Below, one piece after another: positions 26,028 to 34,799 of a stretch of DNA of 44,093 nucleotides. Each line of letters begins with the position of its first letter. Positions within the stretch are counted from its first letter, which is position 1. A program made the translations under genes and the position numbers. The stretch is from NCBI GenBank assembly GCA_002729415.1, contig PBXZ01000075.1:1-44093 (forward strand). Direction: 5' to 3'. Source of the DNA: UBA9662 sp002729415 (lineage in GTDB: Bacteria; Poribacteria; WGA-4E; UBA9662). Under the pieces are notes generated by a model that searched no databases, had not been told where the DNA came from, and saw only the letters and a list, made by a program, of their open reading frames with translations.

Positions 26028-27382
26028 TTTTCCAAAAATAACTCTTCAACTTTTGAAATAGCATCGGGTAAGCTAAAAACGATGACATGGTCTCCAGGCA
26101 AGATGGTTAAATCTCCTGTTGCTACTATGTGTATACCTCTACGCAAAATGGCAGCGATCAAAGCATGATCAGGAAATCGAATTGAACTAACTGTTTTTTC
26201 CGCAATCTTTGTTCCTGGATCAACAATCATNTCCAAGACTTCAGCTTCAATTTCGTGCAGAGATGCTGCGGAAATAATATGACCACGTCTAACAAGATGA
26301 AGGATTTCACTAACTGCAACCAAGTGGCGGCTAACAACAGCGTCCAATAANGGGATATCTGACAATATAGGCAGGTATTTCTGTTGCTGAATGAGCGCAG
26401 AGACATACTTAGCTCCATTCTGTTTAGCTGTCACACAAGCCATGATATCGTCCTCATCATGACCTGTAACAGATATGAACCCGTCAACATCTTTGACACC
26501 AATTTCGTCTAAAAAAAGTGGATCGAGGTAGTCACCACATAATACAGTAGATTTTCCTAAAATACCTGAAGCGGTTTCTGCTCTATCCAAATTTTTATCG
26601 ACTAATTTGGTATTGATTCCATTAATTTCAAGCGATTGCGCAATATATATACCGACTCGATTTGCTCCTACTACAATAACACGATGCGGTTTGACCCNAT
26701 AAGCGACATTACAAAAGTCAAGCATTTCATTAATCGCCTCACGACTCCCAATGACAAAAACTTCGTCTGCCTTTTGAATAGAATCGCGTCCAGTTGGAAT
26801 AACTGTTTCTCCATCTGGACGCTTAATTGCTGTAAAGCGAAGTTTAGACGCCCAGCTATAACCCACCAAGTTTCCCATTGATTTTCCAACCAAAGGATTA
26901 TTTGAATCAACATTGAATGCAACAAGTTGAATTTTTCCGTTTTCAAACTCCACAAACTCACGGGTGTCAGGAAAACTTAAGAGGCGTACAAATTCATTAG
27001 CACTCAGCTTCTCTGGATTAATAAGTATATCTATACCAAAATCGGATGGTTTTAAAATCTCCTCATTATTAAAAAACTCTGTTGATGAAACACGAGCAAC
27101 TTTGGTTTTAGCACCGTTTTGGTTTGCTATGGCACAAGCAATAATATTAACTTCGTCGGAATCTGTCACAGCTATAAATAAATCCGCATTGGAAATCCCT
27201 GCCTCTTTCAACAGCATGGAGCTAGTTCCAGATCCCCGCAGAGTCATAATATCAGCGCTCTCTTGAACATGCTGACGCGCATCTTCAGATTGATCAATTA
27301 ATACTGTGTCTCTTCCTTCTGAGGCTAAAACTTTCGCCAAGTGGCGCCCAATCTCTCCCGCACCAACAACAATCGCTTTCAT
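26024..27382 (-). CDS. trkA: Trk potassium uptake regulatory subunit, tandem RCK domains
   Basis: Cytoplasmic NAD(H)/ATP-sensing regulator of TrkH. I prefer ATG 27382 over an adjacent TTG (27385) because GGTAGG is well placed. The two RCK-N Rossmann folds start 'MKAIVVGAGEIGRHLAK' and 'RVIVVGANRVGIYIAQ' (about 235), each with the GxGxxG-like turn. In the second the first and third Gly vary ('GANRVG'). Each is followed by an RCK-C domain ('FNVDSNNPLVGKSMGNL' for the first). The length of 452 fits TrkA. The trkA-trkH-htrA series has overlapping ends and is probably one transcript. Confidence 0.95.
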   Translation of the reverse strand: MKAIVVGAGEIGRHLAKVLASEGRDTVLIDQSEDARQHVQESADIMTLRGSGTSSMLLKEAGISNADLFIAVTDSDEVNIIACAIANQNGAKTKVARVSSTEFFNNEEILKPSDFGIDILINPEKLSANEFVRLLSFPDTREFVEFENGKIQLVAFNVDSNNPLVGKSMGNLVGYSWASKLRFTAIKRPDGETVIPTGRDSIQKADEVFVIGSREAINEMLDFCNVAYXVKPHRVIVVGANRVGIYIAQSLEINGINTKLVDKNLDRAETASGILGKSTVLCGDYLDPLFLDEIGVKDVDGFISVTGHDEDDIMACVTAKQNGAKYVSALIQQQKYLPILSDIXLLDAVVSRHLVAVSEILHLVRRGHIISAASLHEIEAEVLXMIVDPGTKIAEKTVSSIRFPDHALIAAILRRGIHIVATGDLTILPGDHVIVFSLPDAISKVEELFLEK

Positions 27383-27439
27383 CAAGAACCTACCGTCATT
27401 TTAATTAAGTAAAGCAAATTCATAAAGTTTAATCAATTG

Positions 27440-28450
27440 CTAATTGTGTTCTGTATTTTCAATGATCATTTCGTCATCAATCAGCCGAAAATCAAATTCA
27501 TTTAACTCAAGATAACGTTGAAAACGGTCGTAGACAGAATCCACCGTTAATTTATCATCATAATATATCAAAAAAGCCATTATTACCTCTGGCGAACCAG
27601 AGAACCAAGATGGTTTTGATAGTGTAACTGAAGCAGATTTTGTACCCTTATCTCCTAGCACATGTTCAGAAAATAGAGGAGATTTATTAGCAAAGCCCAC
27701 ACTCGAAATATAGATCCTTTCACTGTCTGGTACCCGATTCATCTCGGGCAATAATTTCAAGATATTTGGTTCCCTAGGCGCTTTAATGCTTTCAATTATT
27801 ATCCGAGCAAATGTGGTCGAAGCCTGCCTAATGCGAGTGGAAAACTCATATTCTTCAATTTGGACAAAATATTTCCCTTTTGCAAACATAATGTTTTCTT
27901 CCGATAACAAAACACGAGTACCATGAATTACGTCAATTTCATCCTCTGGATATCGAATAGAACTATAAATTCCAAAAGCATTTTCTGTCGTNCCCATATC
28001 GAAAATCTCAACCATAATGAGTGGATAAGACGCCAAGCTCGGAGATTTATATTCGACATATGCTTGCNTTATAAAGCCNTGNTGATGGAAAAGCTTTGGT
28101 TGAGCGTTGATAACATCATTGTAGAGTTTATTCCCAACATAGGTTCGTGGTTCAACACATNTTANCCAGNATNAAATNGCGTTATCAATTGGTAGCAGAT
28201 NAATTGGGGGAACGTCTGTAGTAACCGACTTGCTAATTACAATTTTTCTCCTACTNCTTTTAGAGATCTCGCCCAAAAAGTGTTGCGCTGTTTTCAAGGA
28301 TCCAGCTCCCAGTACTCCATAAATACATTTGCTGTGGGTACTTATGGCAATGTAGNTCTTTGATGAATCTTGGCAAGCAATATTGAGAGAACATAATAGG
28401 AGGAAACCAGTTACACTAAGTCTCATGATTTTATTATTCTTTACTACCAT
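27440..28450 (-). CDS. DUF6599 lipoprotein
   Basis: A lipoprotein signal ends 'LLCSLNIAC'. The start is ATG 28450, overlapping the lptE stop, or ATG 28426, which shortens the signal's basic part. The body follows the DUF6599 pattern I know from Poribacteria: 'LLPIDN--W', a 'YVGNKLYNDVI' segment, 'VEIFDM-TTENAFGIYSSIRY', 'FAKGKYFVQIEEYE', and a second half opening 'LKLLPEMNRVPDSERIY'. Its function is unknown. Sitting between lptE and the trk genes, it may belong to the outer-membrane lipoprotein set, but no partner is proven. Confidence 0.7.
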   Translation of the reverse strand: MVVKNNKIMRLSVTGFLLLCSLNIACQDSSKXYIAISTHSKCIYGVLGAGSLKTAQHFLGEISKXSRRKIVISKSVTTDVPPIXLLPIDNXIXXWXXCVEPRTYVGNKLYNDVINAQPKLFHXXGFIXQAYVEYKSPSLASYPLIMVEIFDMXTTENAFGIYSSIRYPEDEIDVIHGTRVLLSEENIMFAKGKYFVQIEEYEFSTRIRQASTTFARIIIESIKAPREPNILKLLPEMNRVPDSERIYISSVGFANKSPLFSEHVLGDKGTKSASVTLSKPSWFSGSPEVIMAFLIYYDDKLTVDSVYDRFQRYLELNEFDFRLIDDEMIIENTEHN

Positions 28451-28953
28451 TGTTCTGCGAGCATACTGTAGAAGTCATCAGATAATTCTTGGATTAATCT
28501 CTCTCTGGCTTCTTCAATAGTCTCNGGTGGTTCACCTCTACCCTGAACAATATAAAATTCATAAATCTGGATGTAATTGTCTTGACGATCTATTACCTTG
28601 TTNCGAATGCGATCAGTAAAAGTATAATCTATCGTTAACTTCATCCNTAGTTGAATCGGCCGATTATTTGCNTCATAGNTTATTGGTAAGAGATCATANT
28701 CAACTATCACAATATNTAGCTGAGAGTCATTACCATCCTGCCATTTCTTNTCAAAACTTGNGGTTATCGACTCACGAACGATTTCGTTATAAAGCCTTCC
28801 AGAATTTCGTTGATAAGTAAAGTCAGGATCTTCGATAACTACNGGTGCAATGGTAANAGAATCAATNTGGTTAAGATAATCGGTTGTTGAAACATACCCA
28901 CAACCCGATACACAATATAAGAAGCATAGAAAAGCAAAGAAAGAGAGTCTCAT
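28444..28953 (-). CDS. lptE: LptE-like LPS-assembly lipoprotein
   Basis: A 169-residue lipoprotein with lipobox 'YCVSGC' (Cys18) followed by 'GYVSTTDYL'. The arrangement '-SITIAPVVI', 'RLYNEIVRESIT', 'IVIV-YDLLPI-Y', 'MKLTIDYTFTDR' and a closing helix 'ARERLIQELSDDFYSMLAEQW' is the LptE fold. LptE plugs the LptD barrel during delivery of LPS to the outer surface, so this supports a diderm envelope; lptD is not in this window. Several residues are unresolved. It overlaps the following DUF6599 gene by seven bases. Confidence 0.75.
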   Translation of the reverse strand: MRLSFFAFLCFLYCVSGCGYVSTTDYLNXIDSXTIAXVVIEDPDFTYQRNSGRLYNEIVRESITXSFXKKWQDGNDSQLXIVIVXYDLLPIXYXANNRPIQLXMKLTIDYTFTDRIXNKVIDRQDNYIQIYEFYIVQGRGEPXETIEEARERLIQELSDDFYSMLAEQW

Positions 28954-28960
28954 ACANGGG

Positions 28961-29278
28961 CTAGGAGTAAGAATAATCTAGTCGGGGGAAGGACAGGAAG
29001 ACGACGGTTCCACTTCTAACATTTATCATCATAATGCTTGGGCGCGGTTTCGGACTTGGACGATGGTGCGGGAGATCGTTTCTATATAAATATGTTTTAA
29101 TGGTTCTTGGCAAATTCAATACGTAATGGGTAATCTGATCTGTTTTCCAAATAGAAAAACCCAAAATGAAAATTTGCAACAAAAGGATCACCGTTAAAAT
29201 AGGATTCACCCATTTACGGTCAAACAAAGACAAACTCTCAACTGAAGGCAATTGACGAAGCAGATTACGTGCGCTCAT
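28961..29278 (-). CDS. Small single-pass membrane protein, unknown function
   Basis: 105 residues with a basic N-terminus, one membrane helix at about 27-45 ('ILTVILLLQIFILGFSIW') and a Pro/Arg-rich segment 'HHRPSPKPRPS' after it. It lies seven bases before lptE in the same direction, which favours a real gene. No clear ribosome-binding site is visible and I do not recognise the family. A spurious ORF cannot be excluded. Confidence 0.4.
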   Translation of the reverse strand: MSARNLLRQLPSVESLSLFDRKWVNPILTVILLLQIFILGFSIWKTDQITHYVLNLPRTIKTYLYRNDLPHHRPSPKPRPSIMMINVRSGTVVFLSFPRLDYSYS

Positions 29279-29340
29279 TCTATAAGTTATAAAAGCGGTA
29301 TAAAGTTAATTACTGTAAACTGTGAGAATCCTAAAGAAAT

Positions 29341-31668
29341 TTAGTCCCTATCTTTAGGAATTCTCATTGATCCACCGCGCCTTTCATCACCACCGCGCCT
29401 TTCATCACCGCCACGCCTTTCGCCACCACCACGCCTTTCGCCACCACCACGCCTTTCGCCACCACCGCGTCTATTACCACCACTGTTTCTCTGGTTACGA
29501 GAATCACGCGATGAGCGATTCCTATCAGAACTAGAGTCGTCACTATAGCCCTCTGCTGCTTTAGCGATATTAGCTTCTGTTCGTTCTACATTGACCATAA
29601 TGAGATCTACTTGTCCGTTATCATTGACATCAGCAACGCGAACAGTCACCGTATCTCCAATATCCATGACTTCTTCAACACGTGCAACGTAACCTTCACC
29701 CATTTTTGAAATGTGTACTAGACCATCGCAACCAGGTAAAATGTTTATAAACGCTCCAAAATTCGTCGTTCGCACAACTTTACCAACATATTCCTTGTCA
29801 ACCTCAGGTACTGCAGTAATCTCAGTAACCAATTCTTCAGCTCTACTGGCTGCTTCTCTGTCAGTGGAGGCAATTTCCACTTTACCATCATCATTGATAG
29901 CTATCGTAACTCCAGTTTCTTCCTGAATGCCTTGGACAACTCTACCCCTCGGACCAATTAGATCCTTAATTTTGGCTGTTGGTATCTGGATGGTGTAAAT
30001 TCGAGGTGCATATTCGGATAGATTCTCACGTGGCTCAGCAATAACTTCACGCATCTCGGAAAGCACATGCATACGTGCTTCTTTTGCTTGATGAATCGCT
30101 TCTCTCATTAGATCTGGCGTGACACCATCGATTTTAATATCCATTTGGATTGCAGTTAAGCCTGTTTCTGTTCCCGCAACCTTGAAATCCATATCGCCTA
30201 AAAAGTCCTCAGTACCAAGCATATCAGTTAGGATGACTTCTTGATCCCCTTCCTTAATAAGTCCGACCCCAACGCCAGCTACCATCTTTGAAATTGGTAC
30301 ACCGGCATCCATCAAGGCTAATGTCGCCCCACAAACTGTTGCCATAGAAGATGAAGCATTAGATTCCAGGATTTCTGATACGACACGAACTGTATAATTG
30401 AAATCTTCCTGACTCGGTATTACAGGTGCCACTGCCTTTTCAGCAAGTGAGCCGTGACCAATATCACGTCGGCTAGGTCCCATCATCCGCTTCACTTCTC
30501 CAACACTATAAGGCGGGAAATTATAATGTAGGAAAAATGCATGACTTTGATCTCCCGCCAAAGTTCTGCGAGTGACCTCATCAGTACTTGAGCCGAGCGT
30601 TACAGCGCAAAGCGCCTGTGTCTGTCCACGTGAAAACAGCGCTGATCCATGTGTTCGAGGTAGAACACTAACTTCCCCACTTATTTGACGGACTTCTTTG
30701 ACACCTCGCCCATCTACGCGTTTTCCTTCTTCAAGAATTGAACGACGCATTTCCTCTTTCTCAATATCACTTAGAATCGTAATTGTGTCCGTTGTGGCCG
30801 CACGAATTTCGGTTTCTTCTTCCAATGACTCATCGGCAAGAATTTCTTCAAGCACATCCTCTTGGACTTTCTCAAGAAACTCGGATCGACCCTGTTTCTC
30901 GTCCATACCAATAGATTGACGTATTTGGTCAGTAGCAAGTGCTCGAACTCGACCTAAAAACTCTTGATTAATCTCCTTTGCAATATATTCGCGTTTCGGT
31001 TGTCCAACAACGTCAACTAATTCCCCTTGTAACTTAATAGTCTCTTTAATCATTCCATGAGCGTGAAAGATGGCATCAATCACCTCGTCTTCTGAAGTTT
31101 CGTGAGCACTTCCTTCCACTGACATAACGGCCTTTTCATTGCCGCCAACAAAGAATTCAAACTCACACATCTCCATCTCTTCAACAGTTGGGTTGATGAC
31201 AAATTCACCATTAATTCGGCCGATCACGGTGGCCCCAACTGGCCCATTAAACGGGATATCAGAAACTGACAAAGCTGCTGACGCACCAATTAATGATGGT
31301 ACCCCAGCAAAATGCTCTCCATCAAAAGAAAGAACCGTACACAAAACCTGTATTTCACTCTTAAAACCTTTGGGAAAAAGGGGGCGGATACAATGATCGA
31401 TTAACCTTGCTGTTACTTGTTCAGTATCGCCGGGGCGTGGTTCTCGGCGACCATAAACGGGAGGAATTCGTCCATTCGCATATCCTCTTTCACGATAATC
31501 CACTGTCAATGGAAAAAAGTCAAGGTTAGTAGCTTGCTTTGAGGCAACCACAGTTACCAAAACTACTGTTCCTCCATATTGTACCCACGCAGCCCCATCT
31601 GATTGCTTAGCAACCTTTCCTGTTTCAATCGATAACTTTTCGTTGCCAAGTTGCATTTCTACTTTCAA
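29341..31668 (-). CDS. pnp: Polyribonucleotide nucleotidyltransferase (PNPase) with Arg/Gly repeat tail
   Basis: Phosphorolytic 3'-5' exoribonuclease. The TTG start at 31668 is supported by AGGAG eight bases upstream; the next ATG (31656) has no box. Two RNase PH domains are separated by a helical linker; landmarks are 'GGTVVLVT', 'RPLFPKGF', 'GRGVKEVRQISGEV' and 'GDMDFKVAGT'. The KH domain spans about 559-624 ('IKDLIGPRGRVVQGIQ') and the S1 domain about 625-702 ('FGAFINILPGCDGLVHIS'). Residues about 703-775 form a Ser/Asn/Arg tail with six-residue 'RGGGER' units. Tails of this RGG kind bind RNA, and in other bacteria they are found on helicases and PNPases. It is co-transcribed with rpsO. 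Confidence 0.97.
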   Translation of the reverse strand: MKVEMQLGNEKLSIETGKVAKQSDGAAWVQYGGTVVLVTVVASKQATNLDFFPLTVDYRERGYANGRIPPVYGRREPRPGDTEQVTARLIDHCIRPLFPKGFKSEIQVLCTVLSFDGEHFAGVPSLIGASAALSVSDIPFNGPVGATVIGRINGEFVINPTVEEMEMCEFEFFVGGNEKAVMSVEGSAHETSEDEVIDAIFHAHGMIKETIKLQGELVDVVGQPKREYIAKEINQEFLGRVRALATDQIRQSIGMDEKQGRSEFLEKVQEDVLEEILADESLEEETEIRAATTDTITILSDIEKEEMRRSILEEGKRVDGRGVKEVRQISGEVSVLPRTHGSALFSRGQTQALCAVTLGSSTDEVTRRTLAGDQSHAFFLHYNFPPYSVGEVKRMMGPSRRDIGHGSLAEKAVAPVIPSQEDFNYTVRVVSEILESNASSSMATVCGATLALMDAGVPISKMVAGVGVGLIKEGDQEVILTDMLGTEDFLGDMDFKVAGTETGLTAIQMDIKIDGVTPDLMREAIHQAKEARMHVLSEMREVIAEPRENLSEYAPRIYTIQIPTAKIKDLIGPRGRVVQGIQEETGVTIAINDDGKVEIASTDREAASRAEELVTEITAVPEVDKEYVGKVVRTTNFGAFINILPGCDGLVHISKMGEGYVARVEEVMDIGDTVTVRVADVNDNGQVDLIMVNVERTEANIAKAAEGYSDDSSSDRNRSSRDSRNQRNSGGNRRGGGERRGGGERRGGGERRGGDERRGGDERRGGSMRIPKDRD
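29372..29461 (-). repeat. 18-bp tandem repeats encoding the RGG tail of PNPase
   Basis: Five consecutive 18-base units (29372, 29390, 29408, 29426, 29444), each near 'ccaccgcgcctttcatca' on the plus strand, with a degenerate sixth unit after them. Two base changes alternate (GGT/GGC and GAT/GGC type). The array encodes RRGG(G/D)E units and could vary in copy number between strains. Confidence 0.9.
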
Positions 31669-31699
31669 GTTTTCTTCTCCTCTCTCCTCTTCACATTAC

Positions 31700-32002
31700 T
31701 TAATCACTATACGTCGTTCCTCTTCTCCCAATGGTGTCTCGAAGGTCAAGCTGATCAATAATCTGACGGTATCTCTGAATATCTTTCGAATGCAAGTACC
31801 GCATCAAACTGCGCTGTTTGCCCACTAGTTTAAACAAACCATACCTTGAGTGATGATCTTTCTGATTGTGACGCAAATGTTCTGTTAATCTGACAATTCG
31901 GCTATTCAAAAGCGCAATTTGAACTTCTGGCGATCCGGTATCACTATCATGTTTCTTGTACTGATCCAAAATCTCCTTTTTCACACTAGCACTAGACTTC
32001 AA
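31700..32002 (-). CDS. rpsO: 30S ribosomal protein S15
   Basis: Primary 16S rRNA-binding protein. I chose a TTG start at 32002 because it places the conserved 'DTGSPEVQIALLN' with Gly at residue 23, exactly as in other S15 proteins, and GGGA lies about five bases upstream. The ATG at 32023 would add seven residues without a ribosome-binding site. 'HLRHNQKDHHSRYGLFKLVGKQRSLMRYL' (quoted in parts: 'NQKDHHSRYGL', 'LVGKQRSLMRYL') is the family core. The C-terminus runs about ten residues past the usual end ('DTIGRRGTTYSD'). It precedes pnp by 31 bases, a conserved pairing. Confidence 0.93.
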   Translation of the reverse strand: MKSSASVKKEILDQYKKHDSDTGSPEVQIALLNSRIVRLTEHLRHNQKDHHSRYGLFKLVGKQRSLMRYLHSKDIQRYRQIIDQLDLRDTIGRRGTTYSD

Positions 32003-32054
32003 AATTTTCCCGCATCCTTTCATGAGTTAGATTATTACGTTCAACTGCGCTGTT

Positions 32055-32084
32055 AATATAACATAAATATTTGAGTATTGTAAA
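32055..32084 (-). promoter_or_regulatory. Sigma-70-type promoter for rpsO-pnp
   Basis: On the minus strand: TTTACA (32084-32079), an 18-base spacer and TATATT (32060-32055). It lies in the 121-base gap after ribF and gives a leader of about 45 bases to the TTG start. It would let rpsO-pnp be expressed apart from the rimP cluster. Confidence 0.65.
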
Positions 32085-32144
32085 TCAAATCGAATTTTCT
32101 CAATATGCTATGTTACAACTAAATTTCTGTAAAAGGGATTTACC

Positions 32145-33077
32145 TCAAAATTTTGTCCTCAATAAAGCAGATCTTGCACTATCAATATCTGCCTTAATTT
32201 GGTTGGTTAATCCGTCCAGATCGGAAAATTTACGCTCTTCTCGGATTTTCTTTACCAATGTCATCTCAATCTGCTGCCCATAAACAATCTGATTGAAATC
32301 AAAGAGATGAGCTTCAACCTGAAATTTTTGGTCATCAAAACTTGGCCGTGTGCCCATATTTAAGACTCCTTCAAAAGATCTGTCGCCAAAATTAGCACGA
32401 ATAGCGTACACGCCACTCGGTGGCAATACTAATTCTCCAGTGTTAACATTGACTGTAGGAAACCCAATTTTCCGGCCCCGTTGATCTCCTTTGATAATAG
32501 TGCCCGCAATTGCATACTTCCTACCGAGCAAATTAGCGACTAGGTTTAGATTGCCTTGCTCAACCTCTTTGCGAATCCACGTACTATGAACAGGTTTACC
32601 GTCAATGTATCTTGGGGCTACAATTTCGATATCAACGCCATGGCGTTCTCCAACTGATTTTAGAAACCTGGGGTTACCAGCACGTCCTTTACCAAATTGC
32701 CAATCGTATCCAGATATAACTGCCTTCGCTCCCAGTTGGCGTATCAAAATTTCTTGTAAAAACTCATCAGCGGACTGACGAACAATACTGGAGGAAAAAG
32801 GTNCCATCACCATCAAGTCAAGGCCAAGTTGCTCAAAAATCGTGATCTTTTGGTTGCGGTCTGTTAAACTCGATTTGTGTTGGCTTGATTGAAAGTATTC
32901 ANCTGGTGAGGGATCGAAAATTAAGANAGCAGNCAANAGATCACNATTTTTTGCCTTGGAGATCAACCGCTGAATNACAGTTTGATGNCCAATATGTACA
33001 CCATCAAAAACACCGACAGTAACAGCAACNTNGGNTTTTGTTANCGCAATGGATNGAAAATCGACAAANATTTTCAA
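32145..33077 (-). CDS. ribF: Bifunctional riboflavin kinase / FAD synthetase
   Basis: Converts riboflavin to FMN and FMN to FAD. The adenylyltransferase half shows 'VTVGVFDGVHI-HQ' (about 18-32, nucleotide-binding HxGH-like site) and 'VISGYDWQFGKGRAGN' (about 115-130). The kinase half starts near 185, with 'KGDQRGRKIGFPTVNV' (the PTAN-type motif) and 'GVYAIRANFGDR'. At 310 residues the length is typical. It lies 19 bases after truB, a conserved neighbour in the rimP-pnp cluster. Confidence 0.95.
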   Translation of the reverse strand: MKXFVDFXSIAXTKXXVAVTVGVFDGVHIXHQTXIQRLISKAKNXDXLXAXLIFDPSPXEYFQSSQHKSSLTDRNQKITIFEQLGLDLMVMXPFSSSIVRQSADEFLQEILIRQLGAKAVISGYDWQFGKGRAGNPRFLKSVGERHGVDIEIVAPRYIDGKPVHSTWIRKEVEQGNLNLVANLLGRKYAIAGTIIKGDQRGRKIGFPTVNVNTGELVLPPSGVYAIRANFGDRSFEGVLNMGTRPSFDDQKFQVEAHLFDFNQIVYGQQIEMTLVKKIREERKFSDLDGLTNQIKADIDSARSALLRTKF

Positions 33078-33096
33078 AGATGAATCCCTGGGAAAG

Positions 33097-33813
33097 TCAT
33101 ACTACCTGTTTCAGCGCTTCGATCACTACATTCATGGGAACAACAGACTCATTAGACGTAATCTTTCTTTCCTCNAAACTATCTAAATCATAAGCATCTT
33201 CAAGTCTNAANATGCCTGATCGTGTACGCACNAGTTGTGAAAGAATAGCNCCACACTNCAGTTGTGCCCCAACGTCGTTAACTAAAGACCGAATGTANGT
33301 CCCCTTNGAGCANTCAACCNTAAATNCAAATTNAGGCAGATTCATTAAAGTAATCTCGATCGACTTAATGGTCACTTGCCTAGAAGGTAAATTCTCAATC
33401 NGCTTCCCTTGACGCGCGATCTTATATAACGGTTTNCCNTGATACTTAACGGCAGAAAATATAGGNACNGTTTGATCTATTTNCCCCACGAAGCTGTTCA
33501 GCACAAAATCTATTTGATCNTCACTAATATGTTCTGTGGGCGAAGTCATCAAAACTTGGCCGCTAGCATCAAAAGTATCAGTTGTAATACCNAGAGTAAC
33601 CGTTGCACTGTAACTCTTAGTTCCCTCCTGTAANGGGTCGAATAATTTGGTNGCTTTGCCTAAGCATATTGGTAAAACCCCAGTTGCATCAGGATCAAGT
33701 GTNCCNCCATGCCCNGCTTTTTTAACACCCCACAACTTACGAATTCGATCTAAAGCNTGCCTNGAAGTAATCCCCTGAGGNTTATTTAAATTCAAAACAC
33801 CNTCAATCATCAT
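33097..33813 (-). CDS. truB: tRNA pseudouridine-55 synthase
   Basis: Isomerises U55 in the T-loop of tRNAs. The motif 'GTLDPDATGVLPICLGK'-like segment near residue 40 contains the catalytic Asp. 'KSYSATVT-GITTDTFDASG' and the C-terminal 'YIRSLVNDVGAQL' are also diagnostic. I use ATG 33813 (ATG 33810 is equally possible; TTG 33819 less so). All overlap the end of nrnA, so the two are coupled. At about 238 residues it is the short form lacking a C-terminal PUA extension. Many bases here are N. Confidence 0.93.
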   Translation of the reverse strand: MMIXGVLNLNXPQGITXRXALDRIRKLWGVKKXGHXXTLDPDATGVLPICLGKXTKLFDXLQEGTKSYSATVTXGITTDTFDASGQVLMTSPTEHISXDQIDFVLNSFVGXIDQXXPIFSAVKYXXKPLYKIARQGKXIENLPSRQVTIKSIEITLMNLPXFXFXVXCXKGXYIRSLVNDVGAQLXCXAILSQXVRTRSGXXRLEDAYDLDSXEERKITSNESVVPMNVVIEALKQVV

Positions 33814-34780
33814 ACGCAATATANTTTCTCGTTACCTCAATNACCATTTCAAGAGCNATCTTANAAGATTTATCTATTAGNCAGCCTGCAGCTCGAGCAT
33901 GACCNCCTCCACCGAACTCAGCACATATCTTTCCNACATCAACATGATCTTTGCTNCGCATACTAATCTTGGACTGTTCTCGCNTATTTGACACCACCAT
34001 AATTGCAACTTCAATTGTATCAATTGAGCGAATCTGGTTAATTATTCCNTCTGCGTCNNCCAGAGTTGTACCCGTATGATTAAGCATTTTTTGATTTACT
34101 ACCAGCCATGCNATTTTGCCATCTGGGGTAAGTTCAACAGTCTCAAGTGCCTTAGTAAGTAACCGAAGNCGACGAACTGGATTAGTTTCGTAGACCTCTC
34201 TATAGATTTTATCGACTTCGATTCCCTGGTCAATTAAATTGGCTGCGATATGGTGCACNTGTGATGTTGAATTTGAATATCGGAAGCAACCGGTATCAAA
34301 CATAATACCAGTATATAATGCCATTGCTCGTTTGTAACCAACTTTTGTACCGCTTAATTGTATGAGCTTATATACTATCTCACAAGTTGATGAAGCACCA
34401 GACTCTACCAGATTATAATCGCCAAACCGATCAGCTGAAGCATGGTGATCGATATTTATAGTTACTTGCTTCGGCATAAGTGCTTTTGACAGGTGATTTC
34501 CTATTCTTACGAGTGTACTAGCATCGAGAACAATCAATACTTCGGGAGAGTAACCATCGAGAGTACAGGGTTGTTCAACCTTGTCGCAGAAAGGAAGNAA
34601 ATGGTAGTTGGGAGGTACAGGNTCGGTGTTAAAGATCCGCACATGTTTGTCTAGGTCAGCTAGGAAGGAATATANCGCTAACTGTGAGCCGATTGAATCC
34701 CCATCCGGATTAACATGCGCAGAAATNGCGAAGCTNCTGTGTTGATCAATTAGNTCCAAGATCTTGTGATAGATGTCCAT
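33803..34780 (-). CDS. nrnA: DHH-family oligoribonuclease / pAp phosphatase (NrnA-like)
   Basis: Degrades 2-5 nt RNA fragments and dephosphorylates pAp in the cytoplasm. The DHH domain shows 'SAHVNPDGDSIGSQLA', 'IVLDAS' and 'NIDHHASADRFGD'; the DHHA1 domain near the C-terminus shows 'FGGXGHARAAG'. I chose ATG 34780, which gives 325 residues, the normal NrnA length. An upstream TTG would extend it into rbfA. Even so its start lies only 20 bases after the rbfA stop. Position between rbfA and truB is classical. Confidence 0.92.
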   Translation of the reverse strand: MDIYHKILXLIDQHXSFXISAHVNPDGDSIGSQLAXYSFLADLDKHVRIFNTXPVPPNYHXLPFCDKVEQPCTLDGYSPEVLIVLDASTLVRIGNHLSKALMPKQVTINIDHHASADRFGDYNLVESGASSTCEIVYKLIQLSGTKVGYKRAMALYTGIMFDTGCFRYSNSTSXVHHIAANLIDQGIEVDKIYREVYETNPVRXLRLLTKALETVELTPDGKXAWLVVNQKMLNHTGTTLXDAXGIINQIRSIDTIEVAIMVVSNXREQSKISMXSKDHVDXGKICAEFGGXGHARAAGXLIDKSXKXALEMXIEVTRXYIAYDD

Positions 34781-34799
34781 GGACTGGAGTATACTAACC

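Noticed and set aside
29230..29278. 'NLLRQLPSVESL' at the start of the small membrane protein resembles the N-terminus of selenocysteine synthase SelA
   Set aside because: Only about ten residues match, the rest is a membrane helix, and no other selenium gene is present.
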